A stretch of 62,613 nucleotides of DNA from positions 1 through 62,613 of the forward strand of contig DEPD01000035.1 in the NCBI GenBank assembly GCA_002358575.1, written 5' to 3'. The notes under the pieces are model-generated. The model did not search any database and was not told where the DNA came from. It worked only from the letters and a program-made list of their open reading frames with translations. The position numbers and the translations under genes were made by a program. Positions within the stretch are counted from its first letter, which is position 1, and the number at the start of each line of letters is the position of its first letter. The stretch is from Lachnospiraceae bacterium UBA3401. Its GTDB lineage: Bacteria; Bacillota; Clostridia; Lachnospirales; Lachnospiraceae. Shown one piece after another: positions 42,302 through 51,762 of this stretch.

Positions 42302-45300
42302 ATGTACACAGTTGTATTTATTGATACAGAGGTTAGTGTTAAGCGCGATATTGTAGTGGACTATGGCGCAGCCGTGGATGGAAGTACCCATATTCATACA
42401 AAATCAGCTAAGGTGTTTGAGGACTTTCTGATTCAAAACAGCACTGGCAGCAAACGGTTTCTATGTGGTCACAATATTGTTCATCATGATGCGAAATATA
42501 TTAGGCAGCAGATGCAGGCGGCGGGGATTACGGATGTGATTGATACTCTTTATCTGTCACCATTGTTGTTTCCAAATAAACCTTATCATGCACTGATCAA
42601 AGATGACAAACTATTGACGGATTCTTTAAACAATCCTTTAAATGACGCAATAAAAGCGATGGAATTATTTTATGATGAGGTCAATGCCTTTCACGCTCTC
42701 AATGAGCTGCAAAAGGACATTTATGCATACTTGCTTTGCTCAAAAGAAGAATTTCGTGGCTTTTTTTCTTATTTGAATTATTATCCACGGGGAGATGCTT
42801 CCTCCTTAATCAAAAGTTTTTATTATGGAAAATTGTGCAGTAACAGTGATATTGCGTATATTGGCAAATGTTATCCAGTGGAACTTGCCTATGTGCTTTC
42901 AATAATTTCTGCAAGAGATACCACTTCTATGATACCAAATTGGGTTATTATGCAATATCCGGCAATTTCGAATATAATTCGGCTATTGCGTAATATGAAC
43001 TGTGCTGCGGGCTGTTCGTATTGCCGTAATAAATTAAATATTCACAGGCGTTTAAAACAGATTTTTGGATATGATAATTTTCGTAAATATGACGGGGAAA
43101 ACTTGCAAGAGAAGGCAGTACAGGCGGCGGTTGACAATCAGTCCTTGCTTGCTATTTTTCCAACAGGCGGTGGAAAATCAATCACGTTTCAGCTTCCCGC
43201 ACTTATGGCAGGAGAGCTTTCTAAGGCATTGACTGTTGTGATATCACCGTTACAGTCTCTTATGAAAGACCAAATGGATAATTTGGAGAAGATCGGAATT
43301 GTGGATGCTGTGACAATCAATGGATTATTGAATCCGATTGAACGGGCGGAGGCTATCGAGCGTGTCGAGAACGGGCTTGCTTCTATATTGTATATTGCAC
43401 CGGAATCCCTGCGTTCCAAGACAATTGAACGCTTGTTGATGAAACGGGTAATTGCGCGTTTTGTGATAGATGAAGCACACTGTTTTTCCGCATGGGGACA
43501 GGATTTTCGAGTGGATTACCTTTACATTGGTGATTTTATTCGCGAATTGCAGGAGAAAAAGCAATTGACGGAACGGATTCCAGTCTCTTGTTTTACTGCG
43601 ACGGCAAAACAGAAAGTTATCAGTGACATTAAGAATTATTTTAAGCAAAAACTAGATTTGGATTTAGTGCTTTATACTTCAGGTGCAGGCAGGAAAAATC
43701 TGCGCTATGAGGTGCTTTATCAGGAGAGTGATGAGGAGAAATACACGACGCTGCGCTGGCTGATTGAACAAAAAAATTGTCCGACAATTGTGTATGTAGC
43801 AAGGACAAAGCGCACGACAGAGCTTGCGCAAAAATTGTGTGATGATGGAATTGCTGCACTTGCGTTTCATGGAAAGATGGATAGAGCTGAGAAACAGGCA
43901 AATCAGGAGGCTTTTATTCGCGATGAAGTACAAGTGATGGTAGCAACTTCTGCTTTTGGAATGGGGGTAGATAAGCCAAACATTAAGTTAGTTATACATT
44001 ATGATATATCGGACTCATTGGAGAATTATGTGCAGGAGGCGGGGCGTGCAGGCAGAGATCAGAATTTACAGGCAGAATGCTATGTGTTGTTTCATGATGG
44101 AGATTTGGACAAGCATTTTATGATGTTAAACCAGACAAAACTAAGTATTAGTGAGATTCAGCAGGTCTGGAAAGCAATTAAGGATTTGACAAAAAGCAGG
44201 TCGGTCATACAGCGCACACCATTTGAGATTGCGCGTCAGGCAGGGTGGGATGAGAATGTGGCAGATATTGAGACACGTGTTAAGACTGCCATACAGGCAC
44301 TGGAGAACGCCGGCTATATCAAGCGTGGAAAAAATGTGCCACATGTCTATGCTACAAGCATTCTTGTTAAAAATATGATGGAAGCTGCTGTTAAAATCGA
44401 GATGTCTCTGAAAATGAGTGAGAAAGAACGCTTGGATGCCAAGCGGATTATGAGTATGCTAATTTCGGCAAGGAGTATAGCGAATGCGCAAAACGATGAC
44501 GCAGAGTCCAGAGTGGACTATATTTCAGATAGACTTGGCATGGAACGACAGGAGACGTTCAAGCTGCTTCAGATTCTACGGGAAGAAGGTATTCTTGCAA
44601 ACACAATGGATTTGACAGCCTATATTCTGAAAACGGATACAGAAAATAAGTCGCTGAATGTGTTAAAGAAATATGCTGCTATGGAACAGTTTCTTGTCAG
44701 CAGGCTCAATGGAGAAGGACAGTGCATTAATCTCAAAGAATTAAATGAGAGTGCTGTTAACAGTGGGATAAAAAATGCAACAGTGAACGCGTTTAAGACA
44801 ATACTTTACTATTGGACAATTAGAAAATACATAAAAAAGAGCATTGAAAATACGACTGCAAGAAGTATTATTACACCAGAAATTTCTGTGGAAACATTAT
44901 GGGAACAACGGCAACAGTGTATTTGTCTGGCTGGTTTTATTGTGAAATATTTATTTGAAAAAAGCAAACAACTAGAGTCTAAAGAAGAACAGCTAGTGGA
45001 ATTTTCCATTCTGGAATTAAAGAAGGAATATCAGAAAAGCGAAGCACAATCGGGTAGGGAGATTACAGATAAGGAAATTGAAGACGCACTTTTGTATTTG
45101 TCCAAGATTGATGCAATGAAATTAGAGGGTGGGTTTCTTGTTTTATATAGTGGAATGCAGATTACGCGGCTTGAGATGGACAATAAAATCCGGTATAAGG
45201 CAGATGACTATAAAAGTTTAAATGAATACTACAAACATAAAATACAGCAGATTCATATTGTGGGTGAATTTGCAAATATGATGGTTCGAAATTATGATGA

Positions 45301-47107
45301 AGCGTTGCAATTTGTAAAAGAATATTTTCAGATGGATTATAAATTGTTTATTGCCAAGTATTTTAAGGGAAACCGCAAAAGTGAGATTAACAGAAATATT
45401 ACACCTGATAAATACAATAAGCTTTTTGCGGAGCTTTCCAGCGTCCAGCGGGAAATTATCGATAATGACACATCAAAGTATATTGTGGTGGCAGCAGGAC
45501 CGGGGAGCGGAAAGACAAAGGTTCTCGTGCATAAGCTTGCTTCGCTGATGCTGTTGGAGGATGTGAAGCATGAGCAGCTTCTAATGGTGACATTTTCACG
45601 GGCAGCAGCGACAGAATTTCGCAGGCGTCTATATGATTTGATTGGGAATGCAGCAGGATTTATTGAAATTAAGACATTTCATTCTTATTGTTTTGACTTG
45701 ATTGGACGAATGGGAAATCTTGAGGATGCTAAGACAGTTGTGCAGGATGCAGCACAGATGATTCAGAATGGAGACGTAGAAATTGGACGGATTACAAAAA
45801 CGGTGCTTGTGATTGACGAGGCGCAGGACATGGATGAAAATGAGTACAAAATGGTTTGTGCTCTGATGGAGCGAAATGACGATTTGCGTGTGATTGCAGT
45901 AGGGGATGACGATCAGAATATTTATGAGTTTCGCGGTTCTAGCTCCCGCTATTTTGAGGAATTTTTAGCGCAGGAAAATGCGAAAAAATATGAGCTGCTG
46001 GACAATTATAGAAGCGCCAGAAATATTGTGGTGTTTGCCAATCAGTTTGTGCAGCAAATTGCGCACAGGATGAAGAGTACTCCCATTTCTGCTGTAAAGG
46101 ATGGGGATGCAGGTGAAGTGGAGTTGGTACAGTGTCTAAGCAAAAATCTTGAAGAACCTGTAACAGCAAAGGCAATCAGGGTGCGAGATAGAGGGAGTGT
46201 ATGTATTCTTACAAACACAAATGACGAAGTGCTACGTGTCGTTGGACTCTTAAAGAAAAAGGGAGTTCGGGCAAAGCTGATTCAGTCCAATGACGGATTC
46301 GATTTGTACAATATGATTGAATTACGTTTTTTTATGAAAAAAATCACAAAAGAGTTAACAGCGCCTGTGATACCACAAGAACTGTGGGAGACAGCGAAAG
46401 ACAGAATGGTATCGGTTTACAAGGATAGTAGTAATCTTGCACTGTGTCTTGCTATTCTGGAAGCGTTTTCATTAACAAACAAACGGAAGTATCGTTCGGA
46501 TTTGGAGATGTTTTTGCATGAATCTAACATTGAGGATTTTTTTGTAAATGACAATTGTGATATCGTTGTTTCTACGATGCACAAGTCAAAGGGCAGAGAG
46601 TTTGACGAAGTGGTTATGATGCTTGACCGTGTTTCCTTTGACACAGACGAACGCAAACGATTGTTGTATGTCGGAATGACAAGGGCAAAGAAGGACTTGT
46701 ATCTTTTTTATAACAACAAGGACTTTGACCGCTTTATCGCAGGAAATGTGAGGGTGCGGGTGGATAGCGGCTTGTATGGACGGCCTGAGGAAATTTTGAT
46801 GCAGCTTTCGCATAAGGATGTTCATTTAGGTTTTTTTAAGGATAAGAGAAATCTTATACAGAGAATTATCTGTGGAACAAAGCTTTTGACAAATGCGTCT
46901 GGGCTTTTTGTGGCACAAAATGGTAAGACAATACAGGTAGTTCGTTTTTCCAAGAAGTTTTTGGAGGAAATCGAGAAGAATCAAAGGCAGGGATATGTGA
47001 TGGAAAGCGCTAGTGTGCGTTTTGTCGTAGGATGGACAGACATAACAGATGGACAAGAATATCCCATCATATTGCCAGATATCTATTTTGTCAATAAACT
47101 TTCTTAG
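42302..47107 (+). CDS. exonuclease-RecQ-UvrD fusion helicase
   Basis: 1601 residues, three enzymatic modules. (1) A DnaQ-like 3'-5' exonuclease-type N-terminus: FIDTEV (Asp8, Glu10), GHNIVHHD (56-63) and NNPLNDAI as a possible third motif, in which the usual catalytic His appears to be Asn. (2) A Cys cluster CAAGCSYC, then a RecQ superfamily 2 helicase: Walker A FPTGGGKS (286-293), DEAH (390-393), YVQEAGRAGRD; the canonical RecQ zinc-binding domain is not seen. (3) A UvrD/Rep superfamily 1 helicase: AAGPGSGKT (1064-1072), DEAQD (1172-1176), GDDDQNIYEFRG, HKSKGREFDEV, YVGMTRAKKDL. Likely acts in recombination, repair or defence against foreign DNA. AAGGGGGAT precedes ATG 42302. Very long single gene with no interruption. 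Confidence 0.9.
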   Translation: MYTVVFIDTEVSVKRDIVVDYGAAVDGSTHIHTKSAKVFEDFLIQNSTGSKRFLCGHNIVHHDAKYIRQQMQAAGITDVIDTLYLSPLLFPNKPYHALIKDDKLLTDSLNNPLNDAIKAMELFYDEVNAFHALNELQKDIYAYLLCSKEEFRGFFSYLNYYPRGDASSLIKSFYYGKLCSNSDIAYIGKCYPVELAYVLSIISARDTTSMIPNWVIMQYPAISNIIRLLRNMNCAAGCSYCRNKLNIHRRLKQIFGYDNFRKYDGENLQEKAVQAAVDNQSLLAIFPTGGGKSITFQLPALMAGELSKALTVVISPLQSLMKDQMDNLEKIGIVDAVTINGLLNPIERAEAIERVENGLASILYIAPESLRSKTIERLLMKRVIARFVIDEAHCFSAWGQDFRVDYLYIGDFIRELQEKKQLTERIPVSCFTATAKQKVISDIKNYFKQKLDLDLVLYTSGAGRKNLRYEVLYQESDEEKYTTLRWLIEQKNCPTIVYVARTKRTTELAQKLCDDGIAALAFHGKMDRAEKQANQEAFIRDEVQVMVATSAFGMGVDKPNIKLVIHYDISDSLENYVQEAGRAGRDQNLQAECYVLFHDGDLDKHFMMLNQTKLSISEIQQVWKAIKDLTKSRSVIQRTPFEIARQAGWDENVADIETRVKTAIQALENAGYIKRGKNVPHVYATSILVKNMMEAAVKIEMSLKMSEKERLDAKRIMSMLISARSIANAQNDDAESRVDYISDRLGMERQETFKLLQILREEGILANTMDLTAYILKTDTENKSLNVLKKYAAMEQFLVSRLNGEGQCINLKELNESAVNSGIKNATVNAFKTILYYWTIRKYIKKSIENTTARSIITPEISVETLWEQRQQCICLAGFIVKYLFEKSKQLESKEEQLVEFSILELKKEYQKSEAQSGREITDKEIEDALLYLSKIDAMKLEGGFLVLYSGMQITRLEMDNKIRYKADDYKSLNEYYKHKIQQIHIVGEFANMMVRNYDEALQFVKEYFQMDYKLFIAKYFKGNRKSEINRNITPDKYNKLFAELSSVQREIIDNDTSKYIVVAAGPGSGKTKVLVHKLASLMLLEDVKHEQLLMVTFSRAAATEFRRRLYDLIGNAAGFIEIKTFHSYCFDLIGRMGNLEDAKTVVQDAAQMIQNGDVEIGRITKTVLVIDEAQDMDENEYKMVCALMERNDDLRVIAVGDDDQNIYEFRGSSSRYFEEFLAQENAKKYELLDNYRSARNIVVFANQFVQQIAHRMKSTPISAVKDGDAGEVELVQCLSKNLEEPVTAKAIRVRDRGSVCILTNTNDEVLRVVGLLKKKGVRAKLIQSNDGFDLYNMIELRFFMKKITKELTAPVIPQELWETAKDRMVSVYKDSSNLALCLAILEAFSLTNKRKYRSDLEMFLHESNIEDFFVNDNCDIVVSTMHKSKGREFDEVVMMLDRVSFDTDERKRLLYVGMTRAKKDLYLFYNNKDFDRFIAGNVRVRVDSGLYGRPEEILMQLSHKDVHLGFFKDKRNLIQRIICGTKLLTNASGLFVAQNGKTIQVVRFSKKFLEEIEKNQRQGYVMESASVRFVVGWTDITDGQEYPIILPDIYFVNKLS

Positions 47108-47136
47108 GAGTGAACGATAGAAAAAGAGGGAAATAT

Positions 47137-48477
47137 ATGACAAATCGACAATCTTTATTTATTACTATTGGGATAAGTATTTTATCGTTGATGGGTTGTG
47201 AACGAGTTTTTGAAACAGATGTCTCCAGTATAAAGATGGCAAAAATGGACAATGCAGCATTAAAACAAAGTCAATATGAGTCAGAAGAATTTGAATTGAA
47301 TGAATGTGAATCGCAAAGTACAAAGGAGGATGCCATATATGAAGAATTACCACAACTGCCCAAGACGGGAAGTAAGTTAGTGGATTTTGTGCCGGAGGGC
47401 TGGGAAATTTCGGATAGTGCTGTATTAGATTTTAATGAAGATGGAATTTTTGACTATATAGGCTTGCTGGAAACCGATTCAAGTATATATTGGGATACTC
47501 GAATTTTGTTTGCTATTGCCAGTGACAAGACAGGGGGATATTATCTAGATTTTCAGAATGAAAATCTGATATTAAAAGAATGGGAAAGTGCATTCGATAT
47601 AGAACCATGTGCTCCATTAACCGCAGAAGGAAAATCTTTTACAACATGTTATGACAATCGTGAAAAACCGTGGCTAGAGAAAAATACATACACCTATAGA
47701 GATGGTGTTTGGTGGCTTATGACCTCAGAGAGCACAGATAATTTGACAATTTATTGCAAAAACGATTGGGAACGTGGCGTGGGGATTCGGAAGAAGAGAA
47801 GTGATGCATTTTGGGATATGGAGGAACTTAGTGAGAAATATGATATTATTTATGAGTTGTCTCTTGACGAACCGCTGACACTTGAACAATCTGCAATGCG
47901 TCGGTGGCGGTATGAGACGGATTGGGAAGTGGCATCTATTTTAATGGCAGAGGAGATGGAACTTTTGGAGAAGATGGTGGTACTTCCAGAAGATGCATAC
48001 ATTGATTACTGTGATGAGAATTGCGCTTTATATAAATTTTGGAATGAAGAAAATGATTTTGAGTACATTGCGATATATCAATGGCAAAATAAAGAATTAT
48101 TTGTGTTTGCAAAGGAAGATGCTAAAATTGGTGATATAAGGTTGTACAAAGACAAGATATACTATTCTGTTGATATAAAGGATAATGTCACTTATCAATA
48201 TATAAAAGATAATAAGCAGGAACAATTAGGACCACTTCAAGAGACTGTTGGAGTCCGGTTGAATAGGATGAATCTGGATGGTTCAGAGAAGGAGACGCTC
48301 TTTGAATACCGTTATCCGAAGACACAACAAGAGTTTATGAATGATGTGGTTCCTCGCATGATGCTTACTTTTGAGATTAGCAAAGATGAGATTGTAACAG
48401 AAGTTTATGTACAAAAAGAAGGAAATTTATTTTACAGAATGAATATAGATGGCAGCAAACAGAAAGAGATAAGATAA
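47137..48477 (+). CDS. lipoprotein of unknown function, DUF5050-like C-terminus
   Basis: 446 residues from ATG 47137; the frame also reads from GTG 47110, but only the later start gives a proper lipoprotein signal (TNRQSLFITIGISILSLMGC, lipobox LMGC). The mature part is acidic and contains DFNEDGIFDYIG, a calcium-loop-like stretch. Near the C-terminus are two LNRMNLDGSEKETLF and YRMNIDGSKQKEI units, the kind of strand found in DUF5050-type beta-propellers. Surface-exposed; substrate or partner unknown. 29 bases after the helicase gene. Confidence 0.75.
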   Translation: MTNRQSLFITIGISILSLMGCERVFETDVSSIKMAKMDNAALKQSQYESEEFELNECESQSTKEDAIYEELPQLPKTGSKLVDFVPEGWEISDSAVLDFNEDGIFDYIGLLETDSSIYWDTRILFAIASDKTGGYYLDFQNENLILKEWESAFDIEPCAPLTAEGKSFTTCYDNREKPWLEKNTYTYRDGVWWLMTSESTDNLTIYCKNDWERGVGIRKKRSDAFWDMEELSEKYDIIYELSLDEPLTLEQSAMRRWRYETDWEVASILMAEEMELLEKMVVLPEDAYIDYCDENCALYKFWNEENDFEYIAIYQWQNKELFVFAKEDAKIGDIRLYKDKIYYSVDIKDNVTYQYIKDNKQEQLGPLQETVGVRLNRMNLDGSEKETLFEYRYPKTQQEFMNDVVPRMMLTFEISKDEIVTEVYVQKEGNLFYRMNIDGSKQKEIR

Positions 48478-48490
48478 TAGGTGCATCAAA

Positions 48491-49195
48491 ATGAACGTAA
48501 AAGAGTTTATTAAAATTATACAAAAAAATCCAAAAATGTTTGTTGATGAAGTTCGTACAGATTATATAGAACATCTTATTCTTGGATTTTTTATATGCTG
48601 TAATGTAAATAATAACGCGACTGATATTGATTTGCACTTTCATGCACACTTTTCGCGTTGGCTGGTGCATTGGATTTGGAAAAATGTAGATAAAAAATAC
48701 AGCCAAAAGTATTTTTCATGGAGTCAAACTTTAAAGGATATAAATATAACAAATGATGAAATACAGGCAGTAAAACTCTTTTTTGACTTATCGGATATGT
48801 TTTTTGAAAAATATAAGGATAAAGAATATCCTTATAAAAGAAATTGCAGTAACAGAATAACTTTGAGAGAATATATAAAATTAATTGAAAAGAAACCACA
48901 GGCGGTACTTTATGAAATTCGGATAGATTATTTAGAATATGTCATTGATGGTTTTAAAGGGTGTAATGAAATAAATGATTTTGGTGATAATACAGCAGTA
49001 CAATTTCATCATTATTTTTCAAACTGGCTGGTGCGCTGGATTCAGTTAAATATAGATAAAAAGTATGAAAAACAACATTTTTTCTGGTATCATACTTTTA
49101 GAGATATAACCAATAATGAAGCAGAAGCGGTAACGCTCTTTTTTACACTGTGCGATAAGTTTTTTAAAGAATATGAAAATAAAGAATTGATATGA
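48491..49195 (+). CDS. unknown protein made of two tandem copies of a ~110-residue unit
   Basis: 234 residues. Residues about 4-108 and 121-231 are clearly homologous: KEFIKIIQKNP / REYIKLIEKKP, EVRTDYIEHLI / EIRIDYLEYVI, FHAHFSRWLVHWI / FHHYFSNWLVRWI, VDKKYSQKYFSW / IDKKYEKQHFFW, FFDLSDMFFEKYKDKE / FFTLCDKFFKEYENKE. Rich in aromatic and charged residues, no signal peptide, no membrane segment, no catalytic motif I recognise. Local AT content is higher than that of the neighbours. The next gene's frame opens right after it. Small soluble duplicated proteins like this are often immunity proteins, but I have no direct evidence. Confidence 0.7.
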   Translation: MNVKEFIKIIQKNPKMFVDEVRTDYIEHLILGFFICCNVNNNATDIDLHFHAHFSRWLVHWIWKNVDKKYSQKYFSWSQTLKDINITNDEIQAVKLFFDLSDMFFEKYKDKEYPYKRNCSNRITLREYIKLIEKKPQAVLYEIRIDYLEYVIDGFKGCNEINDFGDNTAVQFHHYFSNWLVRWIQLNIDKKYEKQHFFWYHTFRDITNNEAEAVTLFFTLCDKFFKEYENKELI

Positions 49196-49219
49196 TTGTT
49201 AGAATATAGAGGGAGTTTT

Positions 49220-50719
49220 ATGGTACACAAAATAGAATGGAAAGATAGGAAAAATGTAATATCCTGCTATTTGCCAGAGGATGTTGCACCAGATAAAAAT
49301 GCAGTAACAGAATTACATCAAATGACAGCGTTGGAGGAGACACTGGAAAAGTTGGCAGCAGTGCCAGGTTATTTTCAAGGGGATATGCCGCAAATTGAGA
49401 AGATAATATTGACGCCTGATTTTCACAAGGGGGCAGGGATTCCAATAGGAACCGTAATGATGACAAAAGGTTTTGTGGTTCCGCAGGCAATGGGAAATGA
49501 TATTAACTGTGGTATGCGGTTTTATACAACAGATTTATCGGAAACAAAAATTCAGCAAAAACTTCCAGAGTTGGCAAAGAAAATTCGCCATGTCTTTTTT
49601 GAGGGCGGCAGGCAGATTCCAATGACAGGAAGACAGCGAGAAGCGCTGTTTCGATATGGCCTTGAGGGATTATTGGAGACATATCAGGACAGCGGCGAGA
49701 GCGGATTATGGCGGTATTATCAGCCAGAGATTCAAGAAAGATGGCTGAACCGCACCATGTTTCGAGGAAGTCTCAATGCGACAGAGACAGAAGGTTTGGA
49801 GGATTTTATTGGCGATTATAATCAGTTGACGTATGATGATCAAATTGGGACAATTGGCGGTGGAAATCATTTTTTGGAGGTACAGCGCGTTGCTGAAATT
49901 TACGATGGTCAGACTGCGAATGCATGGCATTTGAAAAAAGGCGCTGTGGTGATAATGCTGCATACAGGTTCTTTGACAATCGGACATCATAGTGGTCTGC
50001 TAAACCGCAAGATTTGTCAAGAGATTTATCCTGTTGGACGGATGCATCCAGAAAATAAAGTTTATCCAATACCACAAGATTGTATAATACAGAATGCATG
50101 GAATCGTTTTTGGTCAATTTCTAAAAATGCTGCAAATTTTGGTTTTGCCAATCGCTTGTTTCTTGGGTTTATGATTCAGGAGGTTTTTACGCAGGTTTTG
50201 GGCACATGTAATATGGAACTGCTTTATGATGCGCCGCACAATTATATCTGGAAAAAGCAGATAGATGATAAAGAGTATTTTATTCATCGAAAAGGAGCCT
50301 GCTGCGCTCGTGGCTGTGAGGAGATGGAGGGGACAGAATTTGCCTATTATGGAGAACCTGTGATGATTCCAGGGTCTATGGGCAGTTCTAGTTATCTGCT
50401 TCGCGGGCTGGGAAATTCTGACGCACTTTGGAGTGCAAGCCATGGCGCTGGACGGCAAAAATCCCGCGGGGATGCAATTAAGGGAAATGATGCGGCATTT
50501 CGTCAATTTATGGAACATTTTCATGTGATTACGCCCATTGATCCAAATCGCACAGACTTAAAGGGCAGAGCAGATATCCTGAAAAAATGGGAGGAGTCTA
50601 TTCGAGCAGAAGCACCATATGCTTATAAAGACATTCATGAAGTAATTGCAGTACACACAGCGCATAATATAGCGCAACCGATTGCGCGCATGGAACCGAT
50701 ATTTACAGTGAAAAGTTAA
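49220..50719 (+). CDS. rtcB: RtcB family RNA ligase
   Basis: 499 residues. RtcB joins 2',3'-cyclic phosphate (or 3'-phosphate) and 5'-OH RNA ends using GTP and Mn. Key residues in order: DFHKGAG, GNDINCGMR (metal Asp/Cys), GGGNHFLE (metal His), LHTGSLTIGHH (metal His) and SASHGAGR (guanylylated His). They are all kept, though DINCGM replaces the usual DIGCGM and LTIGHH the usual SRGLGHQ, so it belongs to a divergent branch. No PrfH, archease or RtcA beside it. Start ATG 49220 with AGAGGGAG; the frame opens at TTG 49196 straight after the previous gene. Likely role: repair of RNA cut by stress or toxin nucleases. Confidence 0.92.
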   Translation: MVHKIEWKDRKNVISCYLPEDVAPDKNAVTELHQMTALEETLEKLAAVPGYFQGDMPQIEKIILTPDFHKGAGIPIGTVMMTKGFVVPQAMGNDINCGMRFYTTDLSETKIQQKLPELAKKIRHVFFEGGRQIPMTGRQREALFRYGLEGLLETYQDSGESGLWRYYQPEIQERWLNRTMFRGSLNATETEGLEDFIGDYNQLTYDDQIGTIGGGNHFLEVQRVAEIYDGQTANAWHLKKGAVVIMLHTGSLTIGHHSGLLNRKICQEIYPVGRMHPENKVYPIPQDCIIQNAWNRFWSISKNAANFGFANRLFLGFMIQEVFTQVLGTCNMELLYDAPHNYIWKKQIDDKEYFIHRKGACCARGCEEMEGTEFAYYGEPVMIPGSMGSSSYLLRGLGNSDALWSASHGAGRQKSRGDAIKGNDAAFRQFMEHFHVITPIDPNRTDLKGRADILKKWEESIRAEAPYAYKDIHEVIAVHTAHNIAQPIARMEPIFTVKS

Positions 50720-50852
50720 AAAATTTTATTATATGTAAAAACTGTTACATGCTAATCTTTCTTTCAGACGAGAATACTAAAGAATAAATATTTGATTTTG
50801 CGAACGATGTTGATTGGCCAAATTGTCTAAAAAATGTCTTTAAAATAATAAG

Positions 50853-51647
50853 ATGAGAAAAGATACAAAAGATAGGAAAAAAATCAAAAATGTGATAAAG
50901 TATAGTATGTTTGCTTTGCTATCAATATATTTAATAATCTGCTTTTCTATGCGTCTTTCAGTGAGGGAGACTACCATTGCAATAGAAGATTGTATGTTAT
51001 ACTATATTGTAAATATAGATGGAATGAAGGGATTGGGACATAGCGTTGTACTGCTTGTAGATGAAGATGGAAACGGAACAGTAATTAGTTTTAATGGTAT
51101 GCAGCGTACTTTGATAGAATGCCTTCTAGGGAAAAGCGGCGTTGGAAAGATGAGTATTGCAACCATGACAAAAGCGGAGACTGTTTTATTTTTGGAGACG
51201 GGCAACTTAAATTTGGACAAAGACCAACTTGCGGATAATTATGATATAGCACTGTATAGACCAATTACAGTAGAAGAATATGATATTGTATTAGAACAGA
51301 CTGCTCCATATCTTGCAGCAGAGGAACAATTTGCAGTTTTATATGAGAACTGGGCGCTGGAGATAGATGTTAGGAAAAAGGAAGGATATCAACAGGATTT
51401 GGAGTGTTTAGGGCAAGATACAAGTCTACCATTATATCAGATTTATACAAATAATTGTGACCATGTAGCTAGAATATTGATTGGCTCTGTCGATTTAGAG
51501 ATGGAAGCATATTCACAGCGTACAGAACATATAACGCCGAATGGTAATTTGAAAGCCTTTGGCAGAAAGGCGCAAAATTGGGGTGTTATGATGCTGGGTA
51601 TACAATCAATACAGGAAAAACTTTTAAATTTTTTGATGATTTTTTAA
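50853..51647 (+). CDS. membrane-anchored protein with a permuted papain-like (NlpC/LRAT-type) domain
   Basis: 264 residues. Basic N-terminus then one membrane segment (about 16-34, YSMFALLSIYLIICFSMRL). The outer domain has GHSVVLLVDEDGNG with a His early and NNCDHVARILI with a Cys late, followed by TPNGNL; this His-before-Cys order is that of circularly permuted papain-like enzymes (LRAT/YebB/DUF4105-like). I infer a cysteine hydrolase or acyltransferase, perhaps on peptidoglycan or lipid. The ribosome site before ATG 50853 is poor. Stands alone, 133 bases after rtcB. Confidence 0.6.
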   Translation: MRKDTKDRKKIKNVIKYSMFALLSIYLIICFSMRLSVRETTIAIEDCMLYYIVNIDGMKGLGHSVVLLVDEDGNGTVISFNGMQRTLIECLLGKSGVGKMSIATMTKAETVLFLETGNLNLDKDQLADNYDIALYRPITVEEYDIVLEQTAPYLAAEEQFAVLYENWALEIDVRKKEGYQQDLECLGQDTSLPLYQIYTNNCDHVARILIGSVDLEMEAYSQRTEHITPNGNLKAFGRKAQNWGVMMLGIQSIQEKLLNFLMIF

Positions 51648-51762
51648 TGGAATTTTCTGCAAATTAATGGTATTGTTTACAATAGTAACTGAAAATGACA
51701 ATATCATGGCTGGTAGTTGTATAAAAACTTTTGTTTTGTAGAATTTTTAAGGAGACATGCAG

